Assembly: GCA_964613215.1 (NCBI GenBank)
Contig: CAZTHK010000019.1
Location: 1 to 64,000, forward strand
Source: CAZTHK01 sp964613215
GTDB taxonomy: Bacteria > Krumholzibacteriota > Krumholzibacteriia > Krumholzibacteriales > CAZTHK01
Length of the DNA: 64,000 bases
Reading direction: 5' to 3'
The notes beneath the pieces are model-generated. The model did not search any database. It had not been told where the DNA came from and saw only the letters and a list, made by a program, of their open reading frames with translations. Shown piece by piece: positions 8,404-17,913 of this stretch (positions within the stretch are counted from its first letter, which is position 1; every line of letters starts with the position of its first letter). Position numbers and translations under genes: made by a program.

Positions 8404-10890
8404 TCAATCGCCGGATTTCTCGTTTTCCCCGTTGTCCTTCTCCCCTTCGGGGCCACATTCACTATCCTCCTCTCCGGCCACCAGAGCCACACCTACCACC
8501 TTATCCTCCTGGTTGAGATTGATCACCTTCACCCCCTGGGCCTGGCGCTTCATGCTTCTTATCCCCGCCACCTCACACCTTATTACCATGCCCAGCTTGG
8601 TAATCATCATGAATTCATCACTCTCCAGCACCTCTTTTATGGTAACCAGCTCTCCATTCCTTCCCCGGGTAGGTATACACTTCACTCCCATCCCTCCCCT
8701 TCTGATATTACGGAACTCACCTATGCTGGTCCTCTTTCCATACCCATTCTCGGTGATAGCCAGAAGATCGGTGTCCCGCTTAACTACCACCATATTCACA
8801 ATACTGTCGTCCCCGTCCAGCTTGGTTCCCTTCACCCCCATGGTATTCCTTGCCATGGGACGTACCTCCTCCTCGCTGAACCTGATAGCATATCCCTTCC
8901 GCTTGGCCAGAATAATATCGTCATTCCCGGAGGTATGCTCCACTGCTACCAGCTGATCGCCCTTATTGAGCTTTATGGCATAGATTCCGTCACTGCGGGG
9001 ATGGGAGTAGGCGGACAGGTGGGTCTTCTTGACCATCCCCCTCCTGGTAGCCATCATCAGATAGGAGTCCTCCTCGAAGTCGCTTACCGGGACAAAGGCG
9101 GAAATTTTCTCATTCCTGGACAGCTGCAGCAGGTTGACAATGGCCTTCCCCCTGGCCAGCCTGCCCCCCCGGGGTATCTCGTGGACCTTCAGCCAGAAGA
9201 CGTTCCCCTGGTCGGTGAAGAAGAGTATATAGCTGTGGGTGGAGGCAATGAACAGATGCTCCACAAAGTCCTCCTCCTTCATCCCCAGCCCTGTAATTCC
9301 CTTGCCTCCCCTCTTCTGTCTTCTGTAAGTGCCGGTGCGAATTCTCTTTATATAGCCGGTGTGGGTTATGGTTATGATCATATCCTCTTCGGCGATCAGG
9401 TCCTCCAGCTCGAATTCACCCTCCTCCTCTATTATTTCGGTTCTCCTGGGGTCGGAGAACTTGTCACGAACTTCTTCCAGCTCCTCCCGGATTATACCCA
9501 GGAGCCTCTCCCTGCTCTCCAGCACCGACCTGTAATACTCTATCTTCTTGATCAGATCGAGGTATTCCTCCTCTATCTTCTTCCTCTCCAGGCCGGTCAG
9601 CCTCTGCAGCTTCATGTCCAGTATCGCCTGAGCCTGGACCTCGGTCAGCTGGAACCGTTCCATCAGCCCCGTTCTGGCCTTTTTGGGTGACGGACTCTTC
9701 TTGATCAGCTCCACCACCTCATCGATATTATCCAGGGCTATCTTATAACCCTCCAGGATGTGCGCCCTCTCCTCGGCCCGCCTGAGTTCATACTGGATTC
9801 TGCGGGTTACCACCTCTTCGCGGTGCTTGAGAAAGAGCTGCATCATCTCCCTCAGATTCATTCTCTTCGGCCTCAGCCGGTCGAGGGCCACCATGTTCAT
9901 TCCGAAGGTGGTCTGAAGCTGGGTCAGGGAGAAGAGGCGGTTCAGCACCACCTTGGGGTAGGCATCCCTCTTCAGCTCAATTACTATCCTCATCCCCTCC
10001 TTGTCGGACTCATCCCGGATATCCCTTATCTCCTTTATCTTTCCGTCCCTTACCAGGGCGGCTACCTTCTCTATAATGGCAGCCTTGCTGGTCTGATAGG
10101 GGATCTCCGTGACCACGATGTTTTCCTTGCCCTTCTTGACACTCTCTATATTTGCCCTGGCCCGGAGGGTGACCTTCCCCTTACCGGTCAGATAGGCTTC
10201 ATTTATTCCCCGGGTTCCGTATATTATCCCCCCGGTGGGAAAATCAGGTCCGGATACCTTCCCTATCAACTCCCGCTCTGATATGTCGGGATTTTCCAGC
10301 AACGCCATAAGGCCATCCACTATCTCTCCCAGGTTATGGGGCGGGATATTGGTGGCCATCCCCACCGCTATACCGGATGCTCCGTTGATCAGCAGGTTGG
10401 GCAGCTTGGAGGGCAGCACCAGGGCCATCTGGAGGGTGCCGTCGTAGTTGAGGCCGAACTCCACCGTCTCCTTATCCAGGTCCTCCAGCAGCAGCTCGGC
10501 CATCTCCGTCATCCTCGCCTCGGTATACCTCTCCGCCGCAGCCGGATCCCCGTCGATGGATCCGAAGTTGCCCTGGCCATCCACCAGGGGATACCTCATG
10601 GAGAAATCCTGAGCCATCCTCACCAGTGCGTCGTACACCGCCGCAGTTCCGTGGGGATGATAGTTACCGGTTACATCACCGGCCACCTTGGCAGATTTTC
10701 GGAATGGCCTGTTGTGGGCAAGATTGAGGTCGTTCATGGCCAGAAGAATCCTTCTGTGGACCGGTTTCAAACCATCCCTCACGTCCGGCAGGGCTCTGGA
10801 GACGATTACACTCATGGAGTAATCTATATAGCTCTTCTTCATCTCCTCTTCGATAGCCACCGGTATCACACGCTGTCTCTCAATATCCAT
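8404..10890 (-). CDS. gyrA: DNA gyrase subunit A
   Basis: GyrA is the breakage-reunion subunit of gyrase and, with GyrB, introduces negative supercoils. The 828-residue protein shows the N-terminal winged-helix region with catalytic Tyr122 (ERYTEARMTEMAE). The C-terminal beta-pinwheel has the GyrA box as RQKRGGKGITG, which separates gyrase from topoisomerase IV. The quinolone-binding loop reads HPHGTAAVYD at 78-87 in numbering that matches E. coli exactly, so Asp82 is Thr and Ser83 is Ala while Asp87 is kept. The tail is acidic. GGAGGA precedes the ATG at 10890. It lies 80 bases downstream of gyrB in the same orientation. Confidence 0.97.
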   Translation of the reverse strand: MDIERQRVIPVAIEEEMKKSYIDYSMSVIVSRALPDVRDGLKPVHRRILLAMNDLNLAHNRPFRKSAKVAGDVTGNYHPHGTAAVYDALVRMAQDFSMRYPLVDGQGNFGSIDGDPAAAERYTEARMTEMAELLLEDLDKETVEFGLNYDGTLQMALVLPSKLPNLLINGASGIAVGMATNIPPHNLGEIVDGLMALLENPDISERELIGKVSGPDFPTGGIIYGTRGINEAYLTGKGKVTLRARANIESVKKGKENIVVTEIPYQTSKAAIIEKVAALVRDGKIKEIRDIRDESDKEGMRIVIELKRDAYPKVVLNRLFSLTQLQTTFGMNMVALDRLRPKRMNLREMMQLFLKHREEVVTRRIQYELRRAEERAHILEGYKIALDNIDEVVELIKKSPSPKKARTGLMERFQLTEVQAQAILDMKLQRLTGLERKKIEEEYLDLIKKIEYYRSVLESRERLLGIIREELEEVRDKFSDPRRTEIIEEEGEFELEDLIAEEDMIITITHTGYIKRIRTGTYRRQKRGGKGITGLGMKEEDFVEHLFIASTHSYILFFTDQGNVFWLKVHEIPRGGRLARGKAIVNLLQLSRNEKISAFVPVSDFEEDSYLMMATRRGMVKKTHLSAYSHPRSDGIYAIKLNKGDQLVAVEHTSGNDDIILAKRKGYAIRFSEEEVRPMARNTMGVKGTKLDGDDSIVNMVVVKRDTDLLAITENGYGKRTSIGEFRNIRRGGMGVKCIPTRGRNGELVTIKEVLESDEFMMITKLGMVIRCEVAGIRSMKRQAQGVKVINLNQEDKVVGVALVAGEEDSECGPEGEKDNGENEKSGD

Positions 10891-10970
10891 CTATGGAATC
10901 CTCCTCTTAAATCTCCCCCATCATCCAGCGGGGTTATATTGCTATCACGGGGATACAGCCGGTACTCCCG

Positions 10971-12875
10971 TTACACGTCCAGGTTCTCCACCGAAAGAGC
11001 ATTCTCCTGAATGAAATCCTTGCGTGGTTTGACCTTGTGCCCCATCAGCACGGTAAACATCTGTTCAGCCTTCACCACATCCTCCATGGTCACCTGAAGG
11101 GAGGTCCTCCTCTCCGGATCCATGGTGGTCAGCCATAACTGTTCCGGGTTCATCTCACCCAGGCCCTTGTACCTCTGCAGATGAATCCCCTTTGAGCTTC
11201 CCATCTCGCTGAGAATCTTCTCCTTCTCCTCTTCATTGTAGGCGTACCTCTCCTCCTTCCCCCTCTTTATCCTGTAAAGGGGGGGCCTGGCAATGTAGAG
11301 ATAACCCCTCTCCACCACCTCCGGCATATATCTGAAGAACAGGGTCATTATCAGGGTACGGATGTGGGCCCCGTCTATATCCGCATCTGTCATTATTATT
11401 ATCTTGTTATACCTGGCCTTTTCTATATCAAAGTCATCACCTATTCCCGTGCCCATGGCGGTAATAACCGTCTTTATCTCCTGATTGGAAAGAATCCGGT
11501 CGATCCTGGCCCTCTCCACGTTGAGTATCTTGCCCCTCAGTGGCAGGATGGCCTGAAATCTCCGGTCCCTCCCCTGCTTGGCCGATCCTCCCGCCGAATC
11601 TCCCTCCACCAGGTACAGCTCGCAATGCTCCGGGTCGGTCATGGAGCAGTCCGCCAGCTTGCCGGGCAGCTCGCCGGACTCCAGAGCCGTCTTCCTTCTT
11701 ACCAGCTCCTTGGCCTTCTTGGCCGCCTCCCTGGCCTTGGCCGACTGGGCGGCCTTGTTTACTATCTTCCTGGCCACCGACGGATGTTCCTCCAGGTAGT
11801 CTGCCAGCTTGCCCCCAAGCACGGTCTCCACCAGGCTCCTGATTTCGCTGTTGCCCAGTTTTGCCTTGGTCTGGCCCTCGAACTGGGGATCGGGCAGCTT
11901 GACACTCAGCACTGCGGTTATACCCTCCCTGACATCATCGCCGGACAGCGACATATTCTTGCTCTTGAACATGTTGTTCTTCTGAGCGTAATTGTTCATG
12001 GATCTGGTAAGGGCTTTCTTGAACCCCACCAGGTGGGTTCCCCCGTCCACCGTGTTTATGTTGTTGGCGAAGCAGAATATCTTCTGGGAGTAGGATTCGT
12101 TGTACTGAATGGCAATCTCTATCTCGTTTTCCCCCCTCTTCTCCTCGAAGTATATGGGTCTCTTGTTCAGGGTGGTCTTGTTCTTGTTGAGCCATTTCAC
12201 GAATGATTTTATCCCGCCCGAATACCTGAATTCATGCTCCTGGTCATTTCTCAGGTCGGAGAATTTTATGGTTACTCCCTTGTTCAGGAAGGCAAGCTCC
12301 CTGAACCTCTGGGAGAGGGTATCAAAATGATAATCCAGAGTCTCGAACACCTCCGGGTCGGGCATGAACACTATCTCCGTGCCGGTTCCCTTATCCCCCT
12401 TCTTCCTGCTGGCCTTTATATCCCCCGCCGGCTTACCCTTTTCATACCTCTGGAAGTACACTTTTCCGTCCCGGTACACCGTGGCTTCCAGCCATTCGGT
12501 CAGGGCGTTGACTACCGATACCCCCACCCCGTGCAGGCCTCCCGAAACCTTGTAGCTCTTCTTGTCGAACTTACCCCCTGCATGCAGGGTGGTCATTACC
12601 ACCTCCAGAGCTGGCCTCTTCTGGGTGGGATGGATATCCACAGGTATCCCCCTGCCATCATCCCTGACCCTCACACTTCCATCCTTCCTTATCTCTATCT
12701 GAATAAAATCACAGTGCCCGGCCATAGCCTCATCTATACTGTTGTCCACTACCTCGTAAATCATATGATGCAGACCGTGGACATCGGTGCTGCCTATATA
12801 CATGGCCGGTCTCTTCCTGACCGCTTCCAGTCCCTTCAGTACCCTTATCCCTTTTGCCGTGTAATCCTTGCTCAT
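10971..12875 (-). CDS. gyrB: DNA gyrase subunit B
   Basis: GyrB is the ATPase subunit of gyrase. The 634-residue protein has the GHKL ATP-binding motifs YEVVDNSIDEA, RDDGRGIPVDIHP and GLHGVGVSVVNAL. The transducer region follows, then the TOPRIM motifs CELYLVEGDSAGGSAKQGRD and IIMTDADIDGAHI. The C-terminal QRYKGLGEMNPEQLW motif is typical of gyrase B. Length is that of the short GyrB form without the Gram-negative insert. The ATG overlaps the stop of dciA by four bases, indicating an operon order of dciA-gyrB-gyrA. Confidence 0.97.
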   Translation of the reverse strand: MSKDYTAKGIRVLKGLEAVRKRPAMYIGSTDVHGLHHMIYEVVDNSIDEAMAGHCDFIQIEIRKDGSVRVRDDGRGIPVDIHPTQKRPALEVVMTTLHAGGKFDKKSYKVSGGLHGVGVSVVNALTEWLEATVYRDGKVYFQRYEKGKPAGDIKASRKKGDKGTGTEIVFMPDPEVFETLDYHFDTLSQRFRELAFLNKGVTIKFSDLRNDQEHEFRYSGGIKSFVKWLNKNKTTLNKRPIYFEEKRGENEIEIAIQYNESYSQKIFCFANNINTVDGGTHLVGFKKALTRSMNNYAQKNNMFKSKNMSLSGDDVREGITAVLSVKLPDPQFEGQTKAKLGNSEIRSLVETVLGGKLADYLEEHPSVARKIVNKAAQSAKAREAAKKAKELVRRKTALESGELPGKLADCSMTDPEHCELYLVEGDSAGGSAKQGRDRRFQAILPLRGKILNVERARIDRILSNQEIKTVITAMGTGIGDDFDIEKARYNKIIIMTDADIDGAHIRTLIMTLFFRYMPEVVERGYLYIARPPLYRIKRGKEERYAYNEEEKEKILSEMGSSKGIHLQRYKGLGEMNPEQLWLTTMDPERRTSLQVTMEDVVKAEQMFTVLMGHKVKPRKDFIQENALSVENLDV

Positions 12876-13189
12876 TCCTCTCCTCTCTCCCTCTTCAATT
12901 CCAGTCTGATATCCTCTACCTTCACCTCCGGGAACATACCCCTGATTCTATCAATTATCCTGTCCTTTTGAAATCTAATTTCCTGCATCCAAACGCTGTT
13001 TTCAACTTCTACGAACAGCACTCCTCTGACTATCTTCCTGGCCCTGCTTCTTCCGGCCACCTTCTCGCCCACCACTCTCTCCCATTCCTCTATCATTCTC
13101 TTCTCTTCGACCATATTCCCCACACCCAGCCCTTCCAGAGCACCGCCCATCAGCTCGCCTACACTCTTAAACCCCTTCTTCCTGCTCAT
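12872..13189 (-). CDS. dciA: DciA-like DUF721 protein
   Basis: DciA-type proteins help load the replicative helicase in bacteria lacking DnaC/DnaI. The 105-residue product matches DUF721: MEWERVVGEKVAGRS-like core (EEWERVVGEKVAGRSRARKI), then LFVEVENSVWMQEIRFQKD and a C-terminal basic tail. It sits in the recF-gyrB interval typical of this gene and overlaps gyrB by four bases. The name is assigned from family and position. The protein is short, so similarity is limited to the central helix-strand unit. Confidence 0.8.
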   Translation of the reverse strand: MSRKKGFKSVGELMGGALEGLGVGNMVEEKRMIEEWERVVGEKVAGRSRARKIVRGVLFVEVENSVWMQEIRFQKDRIIDRIRGMFPEVKVEDIRLELKRERGEE

Positions 13190-13210
13190 CTCTTAAAACT
13201 CGCTCCCGCT

Positions 13211-13238
13211 ATATTAATCAATTCTATACCTAGCTCAA
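13211..13238 (-). promoter_or_regulatory. Putative sigma-70 promoter for dciA-gyrB
   Basis: On the minus strand a -35 TTGAGC (13238-13233) is separated by 16 bases from a -10 TAATAT (13216-13211), about 25 bases before the dciA start. The same -35 hexamer appears before dnaA. Inferred from sequence only. Confidence 0.4.
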
Positions 13239-13342
13239 GTAAAATAAAATAAAAATACGCCCCGGCCGGCAACACTGCTCCCTTATATATCATATTAAAA
13301 TTAGCTCCCCTCTGGCAAACATGTTTTCCCCCCCGCCGCCTT

Positions 13343-14437
13343 TCACACTGTTATGCTGAATTCGCCATCCTCTACGGTAAATAACGCGGCTTGATCATTT
13401 CCCGCCCATCTCTCCTCCATCCTGGGGGTGGTAGCCACCACCTGATACCTCCCTCTCAGCAACTCCCCCATCCTTTCCGCCACCCGGTCATCCAGCTCAG
13501 AGTATACGTCATCCATCAGCAATACCGGCCTCTCTCCCCTCTCCCCCGCAATTACATCCGCCTGTGCTATCTTCATCAGCATCGCAGTCAACCTCTTCCT
13601 CCCCCGCGATCCATACTTCCTCATGGATACATCCTCCTCCCTTATCCTTATATCATCCCGGTGAGGCCCCACCACGGAGTATCCCTTCTCTATCTCCTCC
13701 CCCTCCGCTTCCTTCAACCTGTCCCTGAACTCCTCCCCGTCTTCACTCCGGAAGGATGAGCGATAATCCATTACCAGCTCCCCCTCCCCCGCCATCTCCC
13801 GGTAGAGCTTCTTTACCCGGCGGGCAATCATATCCAGGATCTTTCTCCTCCCCCTTGCTATAACAACCCCCCGGTCGGCCATTATGCCGTTGAGCGATTT
13901 CAGAACCCCCCTGTCCCCCCCTTCCCGGTCCAGGATCTTGAGCACCCTGTTCTTCTGCTTCAGCGCCCTCCGGTAGCCTTTCAGTCCGGCCAGAAACTCT
14001 CCGGAAACCTGAGCAGCTGCATAATCGATATATCTTCTTCTCAGGGCCGGAGCTCCCGAAACAATCTCGATATCCTCAGGGACAAATATAACCGTCGGCA
14101 CCGCTCCGATTATATCAGAGAGCAGCGGCAACCTCTCTCCGTCGATCTTCGCCCTGACTCTCCCCCCCCTCTCCCTGCTTACCTCCAACAACAGCTTCAC
14201 CCCTTCATCCCTCTCCCCCTCCATACCCATATACATATATTCCTCACCGAACTTCACCACCTCATCGCTGCTCCTGGTCCTGAAGGACCTGCCGATGGAG
14301 AAAAAATGCATCGCTTCAACCAGGTTGGTCTTGCCCTGCGAGTTCCGGCCCCTTACCAGATTGTAATGCCTGGAGAGACGGAGATCAGCCCTTTCTATAT
14401 TTCTGAAATTTTCTATTCTTATCCTGCGAATAATCAC
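13343..14437 (-). CDS. recF: DNA replication/repair protein RecF
   Basis: RecF is an SMC-like ABC ATPase that, with RecO and RecR, loads RecA at gaps and helps restart forks. The 364-residue protein has Walker A GRNSQGKTNLVEAM near residue 30. A late ABC-type region reads LLMDDVYSELDDRVAERM, containing Walker B and the D-loop. Length and the dnaN-recF order are standard. A 34-base gap separates it from dnaN. A 150-base AT-rich spacer with a likely dciA promoter follows. Confidence 0.95.
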   Translation of the reverse strand: MIIRRIRIENFRNIERADLRLSRHYNLVRGRNSQGKTNLVEAMHFFSIGRSFRTRSSDEVVKFGEEYMYMGMEGERDEGVKLLLEVSRERGGRVRAKIDGERLPLLSDIIGAVPTVIFVPEDIEIVSGAPALRRRYIDYAAAQVSGEFLAGLKGYRRALKQKNRVLKILDREGGDRGVLKSLNGIMADRGVVIARGRRKILDMIARRVKKLYREMAGEGELVMDYRSSFRSEDGEEFRDRLKEAEGEEIEKGYSVVGPHRDDIRIREEDVSMRKYGSRGRKRLTAMLMKIAQADVIAGERGERPVLLMDDVYSELDDRVAERMGELLRGRYQVVATTPRMEERWAGNDQAALFTVEDGEFSITV

Positions 14438-14471
14438 GTCCGGTCACCGGTGTTACTATTCCGGTCCGGGG

Positions 14472-15578
14472 CTAGGTTATTCGGAGGGGCATTATTATGC
14501 ACATCTGCCTCATCTCCCCGGCTTCCTCACATGGTTTTATCACACCCGCATTATCCGGCCTGTCCAGCAGCAGTAATATCTCTTCGGAATCCATACTCTT
14601 CAGGATATCTCCCAGGTAGGCGGCATTGTAGGCTAAATCCATCGGCTCGGATGAATAATTAGCTTCTACCTCCTCCTTTGCTTCACCCAGCTCCTGAGAA
14701 CTGACCTTAAGGATAATCTTGTCCTGCTGGAGTGAGAACACCACCTGATGGGTCAGGGTGTCCGAAAGTATGGCCACCCTCCTGGTAGCCTCATCGAGCA
14801 GCTCCCTGTTGACCACCACTTCCTTATCATTCTGGCCGGGGATGACCTTCTCATAGTTGGGATAGGGACCCTCCAGCAAGCGGGAGAAAATAGTGGTCTG
14901 GCCGGTGCTGAATCGGATATTATTCTCCCCCACGTTTATCTCCACTTTCTTTTCATCCCCGGTGTAGGACTTAAGCATAGTCAGAGCTTTGGGTGGAACT
15001 ATTACACTCATCTTCTCCATCTCCCCAAGTTCCTGATCCACCTCCACCCTGGCCAGGCGGTGACCGTCGGTGGAGACCATATTCAACCCCCTGGATGATA
15101 CCTCCCATAATACTCCGCCCATGGCCGGTCTGGTCAGATCCCTCGAAACAGCATACCCTGTTTTATCTATCAGCCGGTTCAATATTTCCGGATCCACCCT
15201 GAAGGCGGCCTTCTCCTTCTGCTCCGGAAACCGGGGAAAGTCCTCCGGATCTCTTCCATTAACGGTGAACCGGCTCTTTCCGCACTGGATGGTTAAATGC
15301 TGATTATCTGAATCAAGGGTGACATTCTCTCCTGAAAGAGACCTGACTATCTCCGCTGTCTTCTTTGCGGGTGCTGCAATCCTTCCGCTGTCCCCCACCG
15401 TTCCCTCGACCCCGGAGGTGACCGATATGTCAAGGTCTGTTGCAGAAAACCTCACTTCGCCATCTTCAGCAGATATTAGGACGGTGGACAGTATCGGCAT
15501 GGTTGTCTTGGCCGGCACAACGCTCGAAATTGCACTTATCTTTTTGTTCAGTTCCCTTAGAGGTACTTCTATCCTCAC
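14472..15578 (-). CDS. dnaN: DNA polymerase III beta sliding clamp
   Basis: DnaN forms the dimeric ring that tethers polymerase III and many repair enzymes to DNA. The 368-residue length is that of a normal three-domain clamp. Recognisable segments are VNGRDPEDFPRFPE (domain 1-2), GLNMVSTDGHRLARVE (domain 2, hydrophobic binding pocket side) and the C-terminal MPLRIT, equivalent to the usual MPMRL ending. It lies between dnaA and recF on the minus strand. A 441-base spacer separates it from dnaA. Confidence 0.96.
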   Translation of the reverse strand: MRIEVPLRELNKKISAISSVVPAKTTMPILSTVLISAEDGEVRFSATDLDISVTSGVEGTVGDSGRIAAPAKKTAEIVRSLSGENVTLDSDNQHLTIQCGKSRFTVNGRDPEDFPRFPEQKEKAAFRVDPEILNRLIDKTGYAVSRDLTRPAMGGVLWEVSSRGLNMVSTDGHRLARVEVDQELGEMEKMSVIVPPKALTMLKSYTGDEKKVEINVGENNIRFSTGQTTIFSRLLEGPYPNYEKVIPGQNDKEVVVNRELLDEATRRVAILSDTLTHQVVFSLQQDKIILKVSSQELGEAKEEVEANYSSEPMDLAYNAAYLGDILKSMDSEEILLLLDRPDNAGVIKPCEEAGEMRQMCIIMPLRIT

Positions 15579-16019
15579 CCTCTACCTCCTTTACTCTGAC
15601 ATAACATTTTATCAAACTGCAGAATTCGATAATAATGCACCGGGTGATTCTCTTCAAGAGATAAAAAGCATCATGCTGGTCAAATTTTTTATAAACTCAT
15701 CTACCGGATCTTCATACCCGGGGACAGACACCGGAGCATATATGGCTACCCGGTTAAACCGGCACCGCACCGGAGATATTAACAGTATAATATCTACTGA
15801 TACCTAATATATAAATTATTAGTAGTAGAAGAAGAGGATGTTGAAATGTTGAAAGGCTGAGAAGTCGCTTTGAAATATGGCAGGGTAGAGAAGAATAACA
15901 TGTTGAAAAAGTGTGGAATAAAAGAGAGTTTTATTCAATGGGATATGATACTGACAGCCGCCCACATGAAATCCACACCAAGATGTGGAAAAGATCGAAG
16001 GGGTTTAAGTGGTAGGGGA
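15579..16019. other. dnaA-dnaN spacer, possible second origin subregion
   Basis: No gene is supported here. The stretch includes the AT-rich run at about 15805-15822. Near its right end are DnaA-box-like sites: TGTGGAAAA at 15984-15992 and TGTGGAATA at 15912-15920, each about one mismatch from a common box. Bacillus-type origins have box clusters on both sides of dnaA, and the layout here permits the same. The sequence also must carry the dnaN promoter, which I could not place. Confidence 0.4.
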
Positions 16020-17366
16020 TCAGGTGGTGAGTTCCTCCCGGAGGCCGCTGATGCTTCTTTTGAGAGAGGGATCGTCACTCTTAACCGACTTGATTTTTTT
16101 TATGGCGTGAAGGATGGTGCTGTGATCCCTCCCGCCGTAGTGTTTACCTATCTCCATCAGGGGCAGTTCGGTTAACTCCCTGGTCAGATAGATAGCCACC
16201 TGGCGGGCACGAACCACTTTGCCTATTCTGGTCTTTGCCTTGAGGGAGTCGGGGGGTACATCGAAGTGGCGGGCCACCAGCCTCTGTATCCGGGAGACAT
16301 TGACGGACTTCTCCCGGGAGCTTTTGACCAGGTCGCTGAGAACCTCCTCGGCCATTTCCAGGGTTATCTCCTGGCAGGTAAGGCTCGCGCAGGCAAGAAT
16401 TCTGATCAGCGATCCCTCCAGCTCTCTGATATTGCTCTTAACGCTTTCTGCTATGAGCCTTATTACATCCTCGGGAATCTGTATATCTTCGTTCTCCACC
16501 CTCTTCTCCAGTATGGCTATCCTGGTTTCAAGGTCGGGGGGTTGAATATCTGTTATCAGCCCCCATTCGAAGCGTGAAGTCAGCCTCTCCTGAAGAGTGG
16601 GTATGGCCTTGGGGGGCCTGTCACAGGTTACCACTATCTGCTTGTTGGCGTCATGCAGGGCATTGAAGGTGAAGAAAAATTCCTCCTGAGTGCTCTCCTT
16701 TCCCGCCAGGAACTGTACATCGTCTATCAACAGGGCGTCTATGGTTCTGTATCTTTCTTTGAACTCAAGGGTTATACCGTTACGGATGGCATGAATGAGC
16801 TCGTTCATGAAGCTCTCCGCAGAGACGTACGATATTTTCATGGTGGGGTGCAGTGATAGTATTTTGTGCCCTATCGCCTGGATGAGATGTGTCTTGCCCA
16901 ATCCCACACCTCCATAGATGAACAGGGGGTTGTACACCCGGGCCGGTTTCTCGGAAACAGCCAGGGCGGCTGCATGAGCCATCCTGTTGCCGCTTCCCAC
17001 GATGAATTCGCTGAACTTGTAGCGGTTATTGAGGTTAATGTCGTTGGGCAATATTACATCTTCCTTAATAAGCATTTTTCTCCTGGTATTGGTGTCCTGG
17101 GGAGTTGAACGGATCCCGTCCCCGGATGGGACAAACTCTATCTCCATCTTTCTTCCCAGCTCCTCCTCGGCTGACTCCTCCAGCCTCTCCCTGTGATGTT
17201 CCGCCAGCCAGTCTATGAAGAATGGATTGGGTCCCTCGACTACAAGCTTGCCCGATTTTATATCTATCAGCCGGGTGGGCTTCAACCATGTGTGGAATGA
17301 CTGTTCGTTTACGTTTTTTCTTGCCCGGTTGAGAATACTATACCATCGTGTTGATAAATCTTCCAT
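16020..17366 (-). CDS. dnaA: Chromosomal replication initiator protein DnaA
   Basis: DnaA binds DnaA boxes at oriC, melts the adjacent AT-rich DNA and recruits the helicase. The 448-residue protein has domain I (WYSILNRARKNVNEQSFHTW). The AAA+ domain has Walker A GGVGLGKTHLIQAIG and Walker B ALLIDDVQFLAGKE. Domain IV carries the box-recognition signature GKHYGGRDHSTILHAIKKI. It is transcribed away from oriC. The ATG at 17366 follows CAGGGAA. Length is typical. Confidence 0.97.
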   Translation of the reverse strand: MEDLSTRWYSILNRARKNVNEQSFHTWLKPTRLIDIKSGKLVVEGPNPFFIDWLAEHHRERLEESAEEELGRKMEIEFVPSGDGIRSTPQDTNTRRKMLIKEDVILPNDINLNNRYKFSEFIVGSGNRMAHAAALAVSEKPARVYNPLFIYGGVGLGKTHLIQAIGHKILSLHPTMKISYVSAESFMNELIHAIRNGITLEFKERYRTIDALLIDDVQFLAGKESTQEEFFFTFNALHDANKQIVVTCDRPPKAIPTLQERLTSRFEWGLITDIQPPDLETRIAILEKRVENEDIQIPEDVIRLIAESVKSNIRELEGSLIRILACASLTCQEITLEMAEEVLSDLVKSSREKSVNVSRIQRLVARHFDVPPDSLKAKTRIGKVVRARQVAIYLTRELTELPLMEIGKHYGGRDHSTILHAIKKIKSVKSDDPSLKRSISGLREELTT

Positions 17367-17399
17367 TTCCCTGTTTCTTCCCGCCTCGATATGAGAATA

Positions 17400-17428
17400 A
17401 TTTAAAATATCCGTTAAAGTTTGCTCAA
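17400..17428 (-). promoter_or_regulatory. Putative dnaA promoter
   Basis: On the minus strand TTGAGC (17428-17423) and TTAAAT (17405-17400) are 17 bases apart, about 35 bases before the dnaA start. The nearby DnaA boxes at 17471-17490 would allow autoregulation, as is known for dnaA in many bacteria. Inferred. Confidence 0.45.
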
Positions 17429-17846
17429 ACCCACCGCACTACACCTGTTAGGCTAACAGAACAGCCTTTTTTATCCACATTTGTGGATAACTTTGTAACT
17501 CTATGCTTCGGTTGTCGTTAGGGTTACCGCGATCTCCCCCGGTGGGAGTTTTTCCACAAAAAGAAGTATGCAGTGCCAGTTTCAGACTCTCAGTGAACGC
17601 GGTTTCTACCTCGGGTGAGGAGTCGCCCCTCATCCATTGTGGAGAAAATGTATCACAGCAGAAAATGAGGGGCAAGCAATTTTTGAAAAAAAGTGGAACA
17701 AATTTATAACGGTATGTTTTTAAAGAAATTAGCAAATCGAAAATAACCAACAAATGCCATCTCCGTCAGGTGTGTGGAAACAAAGGGTGCGGTTGTGGAT
17801 AAAATCTGTTGATAGAAGGGAAGATATGGAATAAAAAATAAAAATC

Positions 17847-17891
17847 TTGACAACAAAAAATTACTTTCCTATTGTCAATTGTTTGTATAAT
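17847..17891 (+). promoter_or_regulatory. Putative rpmH operon promoter
   Basis: TTGACA at 17847-17852 is followed after 17 bases by TATTGT at 17870-17875. A perfect TATAAT lies further on at 17886-17891, with a weak TTACTT at 17861 as its possible -35. Either could drive rpmH-rnpA-yidD-yidC. The overlap with the AT-rich origin segment links transcription to melting. Confidence 0.5.
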
Positions 17892-17913
17892 AAAAAAATG
17901 AGGTGGGATAGTT

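Larger units (their letters stand above)
17367..17913. other. oriC: Replication origin oriC (dnaA-rpmH intergenic region)
   Basis: The region holds perfect DnaA boxes TTATCCACA at 17471-17479 and its inverse TGTGGATAA at 17482-17490 and 17794-17802. Near-matches are TTTTCCACA ending at 17557, TGTGGAGAA at about 17639 and TGTGGAAAC at 17773-17781. An AT-rich segment (about 17826-17901) next to the last box is a candidate unwinding element. Genes diverge from this point, dnaA-side on minus and rpmH-side on plus, which agrees with an origin. A short open frame crossing the region has no ribosome site and is not counted. Confidence 0.85.

Noticed and set aside
8374..9690. 438-residue plus-strand open frame over gyrA
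   Set aside because: It is antisense to clearly conserved gyrA codons; long shadows arise here from the purine-rich coding bias.
17448..17753. 101-residue open frame inside oriC
   Set aside because: It overlaps several DnaA boxes and lacks a ribosome site.
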